Shown here: positions 9,833 to 17,857 of the stretch, one piece after another
Position numbering within the stretch: the first letter of the stretch is position 1
Layout of the letters: every line of letters begins with the position of its first letter
Source: Martelella radicis
GTDB lineage: Bacteria > Pseudomonadota > Alphaproteobacteria > Rhizobiales > Rhizobiaceae
Reading direction: 5' to 3'
Length of the DNA: 64,000 bases
Assembly (NCBI RefSeq): GCF_014196625.1
Contig: NZ_JACIDZ010000018.1
Coordinates: 1-64,000, forward strand
The notes under the pieces: model-generated
What the model was told of the DNA's origin: nothing
The model's input: the letters and a program-made list of their open reading frames with translations, nothing else
Database searches by the model: none
Position numbers and translations under genes: made by a program

Positions 9833-10831
9833 TCATTCGCCCTGAGCGTGCATCTGATCGTAGATCTTCTTGGTCACGTCGCTGGTGAGCTTCTGCTCGG
9901 TCAGCGGGCGAACGGCATCACGGAAGGGCTGCAGCTCAACGTCATTGAACTGGGCGCCGGCTTCTTCGGCCAGGGCACGGGACTTGGCTGCATCTTCGGC
10001 GAAGATTTCGAACTCATAGTCGGCAGCCTTCTGAAGCTCTTCGATGAAGATCTGCTTCACATCGTCCGGCATGTCTTCGAAATAGTCGACATTCATTACG
10101 AGATAATCAGGGATCATCAGGTGCTGCGTGTAGGAGAAGTACGGTGCGACTTCCAGATGCTTGAGCGACCAGTAGGTGACCTCGTTGTTTTCGCCACCGT
10201 CAAGAACGCCGGTCTGGATGGCGGTGTAAACTTCACCCTGCCCCATCGCGATGCCGTTGCCGCCCATCATGTTCATCATGTCGATATTGGTCTGCGACTG
10301 CATCACGCGGATCTTCTGACCGGCCAGATCTTCCGGCGTATGAACCGGGTGGTCCTTCAGGTAGACATTGCGCGAACCAGCCGTGAAGGCTGCAACAACG
10401 ACGATGCCCTGGTCGGCAACGGAGTTGTAGAGATCGCCGACGATTTCAGGATTGTTGACCACCGCCTTCTGGTGCTCGATGCTGTCGAAGACGTAAGGCA
10501 GGTTGAAGACGACGAAGTCCGGGTTCCAGCTTTCCAGAAGGCTGGCCGATGCGAGCGACATGGCGATCGTGCCGGTCTGCGCCATTTCGACGGTTTCCTT
10601 CTGGGCCCCGAGCAGCTCGTTCGGGAAAATCTGGACGGTGTATTCGCCATTGGTCCGTTCGGCCAGCGCTTCACCGAAGCGTTCCATGGCCTTGTACTGG
10701 GGATGCGTTTCCGGCTGGTTGAACGCGATCTCGAAAACGGTCGCGGCGAAGGCGGAGGAGGGGCCGAAGGCGGTTCCCAGCGCGATGATGCTGACGCCTG
10801 CCAGACCAAGAGTGTTTTTGAAGTTTTTCAT
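9833..10831 (-). CDS. TRAP transporter substrate-binding protein (DctP family)
   Basis: This is the periplasmic receptor of the uronate-linked TRAP system, 332 residues with a signal peptide (residues 1-29, ending SSAFA). IRVMQSQTNIDMMNMMGGNGIAM contains the substrate-carboxylate-binding arginine region of DctP proteins, and GQGEVYTAIQTGVLDGGENN is the second conserved stretch. It is of the group that includes galacturonate- and glucuronate-binding TRAP receptors. A good GGGAGG precedes the ATG. It follows gntR by 44 bases. Confidence 0.92.
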   Translation of the reverse strand: MKNFKNTLGLAGVSIIALGTAFGPSSAFAATVFEIAFNQPETHPQYKAMERFGEALAERTNGEYTVQIFPNELLGAQKETVEMAQTGTIAMSLASASLLESWNPDFVVFNLPYVFDSIEHQKAVVNNPEIVGDLYNSVADQGIVVVAAFTAGSRNVYLKDHPVHTPEDLAGQKIRVMQSQTNIDMMNMMGGNGIAMGQGEVYTAIQTGVLDGGENNEVTYWSLKHLEVAPYFSYTQHLMIPDYLVMNVDYFEDMPDDVKQIFIEELQKAADYEFEIFAEDAAKSRALAEEAGAQFNDVELQPFRDAVRPLTEQKLTSDVTKKIYDQMHAQGE

Positions 10832-10875
10832 GATTGCCTCCCGTAGGGGTATTGGATTTGAGGGTACCGGTCCGC

Positions 10876-11661
10876 CTAGATGGCGCCTGGCCGGTCTTCA
10901 GTTTGAGAAGCGATGTCGCCATCGCCCCACTTCTCGTAGACATCCTTGATGTCGCCGATGAAATAATCGGGATTGAGATCGCGGATCGGACGCAGGTCCT
11001 CCGCGCTCAGCCCTTCCAGATGGTGGGTCATGGCCTCGACCGCGCGCTCCGCATCATGTGCGGCCAGCGCGTCGACGATTTCGCCATGCTCCACGAGCAC
11101 GCGCTCCATGCGGTTGATCTGCGGCAGCGTCAGCCGCCGGTAACGGTCAACCTGCAATTTGACCTGCTCGATGATTTTCCAGATGCCGGGATAACCGCCC
11201 GCCACCGCAATCGCGCGATGAAGCGCCTCGTCGGCGGCATGGAACTGGTCGCTGTCGCCGGCATCCGTGCGCTCGCGCTGAAACATCAAAAGGGCGCGCA
11301 TGTTGGCAATTTCGCTGCCCTGGACGCGTGCGGCGGCGGCACGGACATTCACCTGCTCAAGCGCCGTTCTTGCAACCTGGGCTTCCAGCAATGAGGCCAC
11401 CGGAATTCTGGAGACCCTCGTCCCTGATTTGGGAACGATATCGACAAGCTGCTCTTCGGCCAGCCGCAAGAGCGCTTCGCGAATGGGCGTACGGCTCGTT
11501 CCGCATTCGGCGGCGATTTCCTTTTCGCTGATCGTCTCGCCGGGCAGACGCTTGAGGGAGACGATCTCGGCGCGCAGACGGCGGTGAACGATCTGCGTGG
11601 CCGTGCCATTGCGGCTATCGCTTCCCGGGATCTCAATCATGCCATCAGATGCGTAAGCCAT
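10876..11661 (-). CDS. GntR-family regulator, FCD type, of the uronate operon
   Basis: A winged-helix domain (SLKRLPGETISEKEIAAECGTSRTPIREALLRLAEEQL, about residues 35-75) is followed by an FCD sensor domain with the expected Asp and His metal ligands (HAADEALHRAI). The ATG at 11659-11661 is preferred over the one at 11673 because GGAGG stands 5 bases before it; this gives 261 residues. It is the first gene of the unit that continues through dctPQM, yhcH, kduI and kduD. With TTGTATATC repeats directly upstream, it probably represses its own operon and is released by a uronate-derived intermediate. Confidence 0.88.
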   Translation of the reverse strand: MAYASDGMIEIPGSDSRNGTATQIVHRRLRAEIVSLKRLPGETISEKEIAAECGTSRTPIREALLRLAEEQLVDIVPKSGTRVSRIPVASLLEAQVARTALEQVNVRAAAARVQGSEIANMRALLMFQRERTDAGDSDQFHAADEALHRAIAVAGGYPGIWKIIEQVKLQVDRYRRLTLPQINRMERVLVEHGEIVDALAAHDAERAVEAMTHHLEGLSAEDLRPIRDLNPDYFIGDIKDVYEKWGDGDIASQTEDRPGAI

Positions 11662-11678
11662 CCGTGCCTCCATCAGTG

Positions 11679-11715
11679 TTGTATATCTTGTATATCAGTT
11701 ATATTAGATATACAA
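11679..11715. promoter_or_regulatory. Operator region with three TTGTATATC sites
   Basis: TTGTATATC occurs twice in tandem (11679-11687 and 11688-11696) and once inverted as GATATACAA (11707-11715). The cluster lies 18-54 bases before the gntR start. AT-rich repeats with inverted arms of this kind are typical of FCD-type GntR operators, so this is probably the autoregulated promoter of the uronate operon. Confidence 0.6.
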
Positions 11716-12139
11716 CGACGCACGCCTGCGACAAATTGACAGCCCCACCAAAAGAGATTATATGTTTTATTTCATGGACTTAATAAATGTAGGCGCCGAC
11801 CGGATGCGCAGACGCAATGAATGACCTCAGCCGTTCGGACGTGACGCTTTCTTCCGGCAATATTGGGGCTTCTGTCATTTAGCGTCAGCTGATGCCGACG
11901 TTCCAGACTTGCATCATGTCGAAGCCTCCCGGCAGTTCGACGAAACAACAGCACGCCTGCTTTCTTGCTCTATCGCCGGGAAGAGCGTCGTTCAGAAGTC
12001 GTAGGAGCGGCGCGGCATTCCCGCGTTCGGCGACGTGTTTTCGGAGAAAGCGCTGCCATATTCGGCGCGCCAAGTCGTCCCCCTGGCGGGATGGGTGAGT
12101 TCGGGGCCAAGGCTTCACCCGGCCAGAGACGATGGCCGG
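11716..12139. other. Region without a recognised gene
   Basis: About 420 bases between the gntR promoter and an IS3-family relic. Open frames exist on both strands, but none has a recognisable domain or a convincing start. It is probably decayed mobile-element or flanking DNA. Confidence 0.5.
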
Positions 12140-12478
12140 GGAAACGAGCGCTTCGGCTATCGCGGAATCCATATCATGCCGGATCGGCAGGGGATCGTCA
12201 TGAACTTGAAGAAGCACCGTCAGCTTTCCCGGGAAGAGAAGCTGACTTTGCGCAAGCGCGGCGGTCGCAAGAGGGCTTTGGGAACAAATCCGCCATTGGC
12301 CTTGCCCTCACGCCACAACGAGCGTTGGAGCCTGGGCTTCATCGGTGAAGCCTTCACGGATGGCCGTCGCTTCCGGGTGCTTTCTGTCGTGGTCGACTTC
12401 GCCCGCGAATGCCTTTGCCTCGTCGCGGACACATCACTGTCTGGCGTTCATCTTGCCCGGGAGTTGGACATACTCATC
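12140..12478 (+). pseudogene. IS3-family transposase OrfB fragment, inactive
   Basis: The frame from about 12140 reads GNERFGYRGIH..., then KRGGRKRALG, RWSLGFIGEAFTDGRRFRVLSVVVDF and ECLCLVADTSLSG, followed by ARELD. This is the middle of an IS3-family integrase-type transposase. Active members read RWSLDF(V) and VVDDF(T)REC. Here the first catalytic aspartate is glycine (WSLGF) and the second region is altered (VVVDFA). OrfA, the N-terminal part of OrfB and the C-terminal DDE glutamate region are missing, so this is a degraded remnant. Similarity ends at about 12478, just before a perfect hairpin. Confidence 0.75.
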
Positions 12479-12480
12479 GC

Positions 12481-12513
12481 CTGTTCCGTCTCAACACTTT
12501 TGAGACGGAACAG
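12481..12513. repeat. Perfect 14-bp hairpin at the end of the IS3 relic
   Basis: CTGTTCCGTCTCAA and its exact reverse complement are separated by CACTT. It lies directly after the last recognisable transposase codon. It could be a junction of two inverted element ends or a terminator; no T run follows. Confidence 0.55.
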
Positions 12514-13264
12514 AATGCCGCGGCGAAAATCGGCGTGAAATCGACATAGGTGATTTTGCCGAGGCTTATGCTGTTCGAATGGACTGCGATGACGAAATGA
12601 GTCCTTTCTGAACGGAAAACTGGGGCGTCATCGATACCAATCCGGCATTGCAACGGTATGAAGTCGATCACTTGAGGAAGCGACGGCGGTCGAAAAACAT
12701 AGATGCCCCAAAATTGGGTGGAACCGCGTTTCCATGTCGTACGTCATTGTTGATGCCGCCGATAGCGGAACCGCCATCTCGACCGACCGCCGGCTTGGCA
12801 TATTCCAGTATCTCAGGAACCAAACACAAAACGCAGCCATGCGGCGCGCAGGTAACAACTGTGTGGCGCGCTTCATCTTGCTCTTTTGATATGCGTCAAC
12901 TTGTAGCGGGGCGTCGGGTTGATTGCACCAGACCGAAAGCATAGTTGGAAAGCAACGAATGCATCCAATTGCATCTCCACGATTACCACCTCTCGCGGAT
13001 CACCTGAAGGTTGAGATGCGAAGCGTCCGGGGGAACGCCACGGTGCCTAAAGAAGACGTTGCCGCCAGTCAAAATGGCGAAGACGGCGTCAGATCGCCTT
13101 TTCAGGGGATGAAGTGCCGATATCGAGGACAAGCATGCGATACAAACGCGCGTCACGTTTCTTCAAGGTAGCGCCAGGACGAACAATCCATCCTTGGCGA
13201 CGCATCTGAGGCAGTATTTTTCTCGATAGCCTTCCGGATAACATAGCAAGCAAAGAGTGAAACG
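12514..13264. other. Region without a recognised gene
   Basis: About 750 bases. Short frames occur, for example 12736-12891 on the plus strand (51 residues) and 12923-13171, but none shows a known domain, a good ribosome-binding site or clear coding bias. The base composition is lower in GC than the neighbours, which fits decayed foreign DNA. Confidence 0.45.
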
Positions 13265-13438
13265 ATGATTTGGGTTCCTATAGTCCTCGGGCTGTTCAAG
13301 ATTGGCGTGCTGGGCGCGGCCATGTTCTTCGCGATCAAGTCGCACTACGATGGAGAAAAGCAGCAAGAGCGAGAGCGTGAAGCCGGCGGACAAATTGCAG
13401 GAGCCGAGAACGTCGCCGTTACCTCAAAGCTCGACTAG
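13265..13438 (+). CDS. Small single-pass membrane protein, unknown
   Basis: A 57-residue frame begins MIWVPIVLGLFKIGVLGAAMFF, a single transmembrane helix at about residues 2-24. A charged soluble tail follows, rich in Glu, Lys, Gln and Arg (SHYDGEKQQERERE), and the last stretch is alanine- and valine-rich. Codon use is compatible with a real gene, but the ribosome-binding sequence (GAGTG) is weak. It stands alone between relic DNA and the LacI regulator. I do not recognise the family. Confidence 0.45.
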   Translation: MIWVPIVLGLFKIGVLGAAMFFAIKSHYDGEKQQEREREAGGQIAGAENVAVTSKLD

Positions 13439-13966
13439 AAAAAAGCCGGAAGCCATCGAAGGCCTGTGACCCAGCCACGTCTGCAGGGAAGCTGACGCAC
13501 CAGTATTCCTCTCGCGTCTTGCTGCGGACGCTCGCCTTCCGCCGCCTCTGTCGCCCTGCCGCGCCAGACGATCTGGCTGCGTCAGGCTCCCGCCAAACCC
13601 GCCCCCCTTGCCCACTGGCCAGTCATCGCATTGAGAACAGCGGACTAAGCCCCGCAGGTCATTTCGTGCGGGCAATCGAACTATTGAGGCCGGTCAGCGA
13701 TGGCGGATCGATCCTCGACAGCCGTCCCAGACGCGGGAACACGCCGCCATGCCGGCGCAAGCCTCGACCGCATCGCCGCCATCATTCGCATTGCTCTTGT
13801 ACCGGCGCCTCTTCTGCCCCTTCAGCCTGTTCTGTTCAAACCGGAGCCACGTCTTGACGCGGGCCGCATGGCCAGAGGTGTGGCTTGGATGGCTTGTGTG
13901 GTTTCGACACATTCTCCTGCCTTTCCAAAATAACCGATTGACAAAAGCAGGCGTTTGGAATTTTCT
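13439..13966. other. Region without a recognised gene
   Basis: About 530 GC-rich bases separate the small membrane protein from the LacI operator. Frames on both strands look random (arginine- and proline-rich) and none is convincing. I see no repeats or RNA genes here. Confidence 0.45.
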
Positions 13967-13967
13967 T

Positions 13968-13994
13968 GTAAAGCGGTTTAGTAAATCGCTTTAC
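13968..13994. promoter_or_regulatory. Tandem LacI-type operators
   Basis: GTAAAGCG and CGCTTTAC form the arms of an outer inverted repeat. Within it are two imperfect LacI-family palindromes with a central CG, TAAAGCGGTTTA (13969-13980) and GTAAATCGCTTTAC (13981-13994), with centres 13 bases apart. The site lies 45-71 bases before the lacI-type gene that opens the operon, so it is most likely its autoregulatory operator. Confidence 0.65.
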
Positions 13995-14038
13995 CGAAGA
14001 ATTACGATGGTCGAAAAGACCTCCCGAGGGCATACGAA

Positions 14039-15073
14039 ATGGCGAAGGCACCAGGCCTCAAAGATGTGGCGAAGGCCGCGGGGGTTTCCGTGGCAACGAT
14101 CTCGCGCCTGCTGAACGGCTCTCTGGTTCTGCCGGATGAGACCCGCAAGCGCATCGAGACCGCCATCCGCGATCTCGGCTATGTGCCAAACCCGCATGCA
14201 AGGCGCTTAAGCCGCGGCCGATCCGACATGATCGGCCTGGTGATCCCGGACATCGCCAACCCCTTCTTTGCCATGCTCGTGGCAGCGATCGAGGAAGAGG
14301 CCGACAAGCTGGGCCTTGCCGTTTCCCTCAACGCGACGCTCAACCGGCCGGGCCGCGAGATGAAATATCTCGGGCTGATCGAACATCATCATGTCGACGG
14401 GCTGATCTTCGTGACCAACCACCCGGATGACGGTGAGCTTGCAGGTCTGATCAACCGCACCGGCAAGGTCGTCATCGTCGACGAGGATGTGCCGGGCGCC
14501 ATGGTGCCCAAGCTTTTCTGCGACAATCACCAGGGCGGCTACCTTGCCGGCAAACATCTTGCCGAGTTCGGCCACAAGAAGGTCGTCTTCGTCGGCGGGC
14601 CGGACGAAATGATTTCCACCACGCGCCGCCACGCAGGGCTTGAGCAGGGACTTCGCGAACGTTTTGGCGAAGAGGCCGAGATCAAGCGGTATCGCGGCGA
14701 ATATACCGTTACCGCCGGTCGCCACGCCGCGCGGCGGTTTCTCGACGAGAAGCTGCCGGCCACCGCTATTTTCGCAAGCTCGGATGAAATCGCTATCGGC
14801 CTGATCGAGGTGCTCTATTCAGAAGGCGTGAGCATTCCGGATCGCGTCTCTGTCGTGGGCTTCGATGATGTCGGCCCGCTTCACCTGTTCACGCCGCCCT
14901 TGACCGCCGTCCGCCAGCCGGTGCGTGCCATCGGGGCGCGTTCTCTTTCTCTTCTTCTTCAAACAGATTGGCAGCAGCCCGAAACCCTCGAGAGGGAAGA
15001 GCTGCTGCCCGTAGAAATCGTCGTGCGGAGTTCCGTCGCGCCGCCGGCGATCGAAAAAAAGCGACGTTCGTAA
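14039..15073 (+). CDS. LacI-family transcriptional regulator
   Basis: A 344-residue LacI/PurR-type repressor. The N-terminal helix-turn-helix (LKDVAKAAGVSVATISRLLNG, residues 6-26) and hinge (PNPHARRLSRGRSDMIGLVIPDI) are followed by a periplasmic-binding-protein-like sensor domain ending in the typical SVVGFDDVGPLHLFTPPLTAVRQP. It is the first gene of the cluster at 14-23.5 kb, reading toward the ABC transporter genes only 20 bases downstream. It probably senses the imported sugar-like compound and represses through the tandem operators. Confidence 0.93.
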   Translation: MAKAPGLKDVAKAAGVSVATISRLLNGSLVLPDETRKRIETAIRDLGYVPNPHARRLSRGRSDMIGLVIPDIANPFFAMLVAAIEEEADKLGLAVSLNATLNRPGREMKYLGLIEHHHVDGLIFVTNHPDDGELAGLINRTGKVVIVDEDVPGAMVPKLFCDNHQGGYLAGKHLAEFGHKKVVFVGGPDEMISTTRRHAGLEQGLRERFGEEAEIKRYRGEYTVTAGRHAARRFLDEKLPATAIFASSDEIAIGLIEVLYSEGVSIPDRVSVVGFDDVGPLHLFTPPLTAVRQPVRAIGARSLSLLLQTDWQQPETLEREELLPVEIVVRSSVAPPAIEKKRRS

Positions 15074-15093
15074 CCAAGCCAGAGGATGAACTC

Positions 15094-16047
15094 ATGTTAC
15101 CCAGATTTTCCCGCAGGACGCTTCTTTCGACAGCTCTCGCCGCCGGCGTAATGGCAGGCGTCGTTTCGACCGGCGCCGAAGCTGCCGACAAGACCTTCGC
15201 GCTCGTCCAGATCAACCAGCAGGCCCTGTTCTTCAACGACATCAACCGTGGCGCCGAAGAAAAGGCGGCTGAACTCGGCGTCGCGCTGCAGATCTACAAC
15301 GCCAACAATGACCCGGCGATGCAGAACAACGCGGTCGAAACCTACATCCAGGAAGGCGTTGACGGCCTTGCCGTCGTTGCCATCGACGTGAATGGCATCA
15401 TGCCCGCCGTCGAACAGGCAGACGAAGCCGGCATTCCGGTTGTCGCTATCGACGCGATCCTGCCTGAAGGCCCGCAGAAGGCCCAGATCGGCGTCGACAA
15501 TGCCAAGGCCGGCGGCGATATCGGCGCCTACTTCCTCGACTACGTCAACGCCAATATGGATGGAGAAGCCAAGGTCGGTATCGTCGGCGCGCTCAACTCC
15601 TACATCCAGAACGTTCGTCAGCAGGGCTTTGAAGACGCCATTGACGGCATCGACGGCATCGAGGTCGCCGGCGTCGTCGACGGCCGCAATATTCAGGACA
15701 ACGCCCTGACGGCCGCCGAAAACCTGATCACGGCCAATCCGGACCTGACCGCCATCTACGCCACTGGCGAGCCGGCCCTGATGGGCGCTATCGCCGCTGT
15801 CGAAAGCCAGGGCAAGCAGGACGACATCAAGATTTTCGGCTGGGACCTGACCGCGCAGGCGATCAACGCCATCGATGACGGCTTCCTCATCGCAGTCATC
15901 CAGCAGGATCCGTCCCTGATGGGTGCTGCTGCCGTGGAAGCGCTCAACGACATCTCCAATGGCGACAGTGTCGAGGCTTCGATCTCGGTGCCCGTCACCA
16001 TCGTCGATGAAACCAATGTCGAACCTTACCGTGCTATCTTTAAATGA
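15094..16047 (+). CDS. Ribose/fructose-type ABC transporter substrate-binding protein
   Basis: This is a periplasmic sugar-binding protein of the RbsB/FrcB group (317 residues). The mature part starts at about residue 31 (AADKTFALVQINQQALFFNDINRG) and continues with VDGLAVVAIDVNGIMPAVEQADEAGIPVVAID, typical of the type I fold. The N-terminus contains SRRTLLS, a twin-arginine-like motif, so export by Tat rather than Sec is possible. I chose the ATG at 15094, with AGAGGA upstream; the frame is open further left but overlaps lacI. It is followed without a gap by the ATPase gene. Confidence 0.9.
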   Translation: MLPRFSRRTLLSTALAAGVMAGVVSTGAEAADKTFALVQINQQALFFNDINRGAEEKAAELGVALQIYNANNDPAMQNNAVETYIQEGVDGLAVVAIDVNGIMPAVEQADEAGIPVVAIDAILPEGPQKAQIGVDNAKAGGDIGAYFLDYVNANMDGEAKVGIVGALNSYIQNVRQQGFEDAIDGIDGIEVAGVVDGRNIQDNALTAAENLITANPDLTAIYATGEPALMGAIAAVESQGKQDDIKIFGWDLTAQAINAIDDGFLIAVIQQDPSLMGAAAVEALNDISNGDSVEASISVPVTIVDETNVEPYRAIFK

Positions 16048-16853
16048 TGTCTGATCTCCAGCAAACTGGTGCTGCAGGCAGCGGAGGGGACACTCCCCTC
16101 CGCTCGCCGGACAAGCCCTCAAAAGAACCCGCCATTTCCCTTCGCGGCATAACAAAAACCTTCGGCTCGCATCAGGCGCTGCGCGGGGTTGATCTCGACC
16201 TTTATCCCGGCGAATGCCTCGGCCTGGTCGGCGACAACGCCGCAGGGAAATCCACCCTCACCAAGATCATCTCGGGCACCTATATTCCCGACGGCGGCAC
16301 CATCAAGATCGCCGGTGAAACCGTCGAGCTGACAGGTCCTGCCGATGCCCGCAACCGCAATATCGAGATGGTGTTCCAGGACTTGAGCCTGTGCGACCAT
16401 ATCGATGTCGTCGGCAACCTGTTTCTCGGACGCGAAATCTCCAACGGCCTGTTCCTTGACCGCAAGAAGATGACGGCCGAGGCCGAGCGCATGCTCGAAG
16501 CGCTCGAAATCCGCATTCCCCGGCTTTCCGCCAAGGTGGAAAAGCTCTCCGGCGGTCAGCGACAGGCAATCGCGATCGCACGCGCTGCCTCGTTCCAACC
16601 CAAAGTCCTGATCATGGACGAGCCGACTTCGGCGCTTGCCGTGGCGGAAGTGGAAGCCGTGCTGCACCTGATCAACCGGGTCAAGGCCAAAGGCGTATCC
16701 GTCGTTCTCATCACCCACCGTCTGCAGGATCTGTTCCGCGTCTGCGACCGCATCGCCGTCATGTATGAGGGCACCAAGGTTGCCGAACGCATGATCGGCG
16801 ACACCAGTCTTGAAGACCTCGTCCAACTCATCGTCGGGGGAGAAAAACATTGA
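16044..16853 (+). CDS. ABC transporter ATP-binding protein (FrcA-like)
   Basis: A single-domain ATPase of 269 residues for a ribose/fructose-type importer, unlike the two-domain RbsA. Walker A is GDNAAGKST (63-71, the FrcA-type variant), the signature LSGGQ is at 168-172 and Walker B with DEPTSAL at 192-198. The first 30 residues are a low-similarity leader; its codons include an 11-bp hairpin. The start ATG overlaps the stop of the binding-protein gene. Confidence 0.92.
   Translation: MMSDLQQTGAAGSGGDTPLRSPDKPSKEPAISLRGITKTFGSHQALRGVDLDLYPGECLGLVGDNAAGKSTLTKIISGTYIPDGGTIKIAGETVELTGPADARNRNIEMVFQDLSLCDHIDVVGNLFLGREISNGLFLDRKKMTAEAERMLEALEIRIPRLSAKVEKLSGGQRQAIAIARAASFQPKVLIMDEPTSALAVAEVEAVLHLINRVKAKGVSVVLITHRLQDLFRVCDRIAVMYEGTKVAERMIGDTSLEDLVQLIVGGEKH
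16080..16104 (+). promoter_or_regulatory. Hairpin inside the 5' end of the ATPase gene
   Basis: AGCGGAGGGGA-CAC-TCCCCTCCGCT is a perfect 11-bp stem, 33 bases after the binding-protein stop codon and 36 bases into the ATPase reading frame. In most such operons the stabilising hairpin lies in a gap; here it is embedded in the coding sequence of the leader peptide-like N-terminus. Confidence 0.55.
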
Positions 16854-17857
16854 GCGCCTATACCGAACGCGCCAAGGGCTCGCCGATCATCGATTTTCTC
16901 GGTGAAAATGCCCAGGTGCTCTCCATCGCCTTCTTCTTTGTCGTCTGCTTCATATTCTTCTCCGTGAGCACCGACACATTCCTGACGCCGGGCAACCTGC
17001 TCAATGTAATCCGCCAAGCGGCCCCCATCCTCATCGTTGCCATCGCCATGACCTTCGTGATCATCACCGGCGGCATCGACCTGTCGGTCGGCTCGATCAT
17101 TGCCGTCATCAATGCCGTGGTCGCGATGATCATTGCCGCAGGCATGCCCTGGCCGCTCGCCATCGTCGCCATGCTGGCGCTTGGCGCGTTCATCGGCCTG
17201 TTCCAAGGCTGGTTCGTCTCCTATCAGGGTATTCCCGCCTTCATCGTCACGCTTGCCGGTCTTTCGATCTTCCGCGGCATCGCGCTTTATTTAACCAAGG
17301 GCTATTCGATCCCGATCCGCGGTGTGGATGGATTTCTGTTCCTCGGCCGTGGCGAACTCTTCGGCGTGCCGTTTCCGGCGATCATCGCCATCGTCGTCGC
17401 CATTATTGGCTATATCGTCATCTCCAAGACGCGCTATGGCCGTCAGGTCGTCGCCATCGGTTCCAATCTGGAGGCCGCCCGTCGCGTCGGCATGCCTGCA
17501 AAATTCGTTCTGATGTCGGTCTATGTGCTTTCCGGCCTTGCCTGTGGCCTTGCCGGCCTCCTGATGGCGGCCCGCCTCGGCTCCGGTTCGTCCAATGCCG
17601 CCGTCGGCTTTGAGCTTCAGGCAATCGCCGCCGTTGTTCTCGGCGGCACGTCGCTGATGGGCGGTCGCGGAACCATTCTGGGCACTGTGCTCGGCACCAT
17701 GACGATTGCCGTCATTGGCAACGGCCTGATCCTGATGCACATCTCGCCCTTCTTCACGCAGATCGTCACCGGCGCGATCATCCTGCTCGCCATCTGGCTC
17801 AACACCCGGATATTCGGCGCGAATTTCAGTTTCGGCCGGCTTAAGGGAGGCAAGTAA
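16850..17857 (+). CDS. Ribose/fructose-type ABC transporter permease
   Basis: An inner-membrane permease of the RbsC/FrcC family (335 residues, about 8-10 helices). VIITGGIDLSVGSIIA near residues 64-79 and GRQVVAIGSNLEAARRVGM near 198-216 are the conserved family segments. The start is a TTG at 16850-16852, overlapping the TGA of the ATPase gene; GGGGGAG lies 7 bases upstream, so the rare start codon is well supported. The downstream gene overlaps its TAA. Confidence 0.92.
   Translation: MSAYTERAKGSPIIDFLGENAQVLSIAFFFVVCFIFFSVSTDTFLTPGNLLNVIRQAAPILIVAIAMTFVIITGGIDLSVGSIIAVINAVVAMIIAAGMPWPLAIVAMLALGAFIGLFQGWFVSYQGIPAFIVTLAGLSIFRGIALYLTKGYSIPIRGVDGFLFLGRGELFGVPFPAIIAIVVAIIGYIVISKTRYGRQVVAIGSNLEAARRVGMPAKFVLMSVYVLSGLACGLAGLLMAARLGSGSSNAAVGFELQAIAAVVLGGTSLMGGRGTILGTVLGTMTIAVIGNGLILMHISPFFTQIVTGAIILLAIWLNTRIFGANFSFGRLKGGK

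Noticed and set aside
12923-13171. An 82-residue plus-strand frame in the relic region
   Set aside because: No ribosome-binding site, no hydrophobic or conserved pattern, and no better than the competing frames on either strand.
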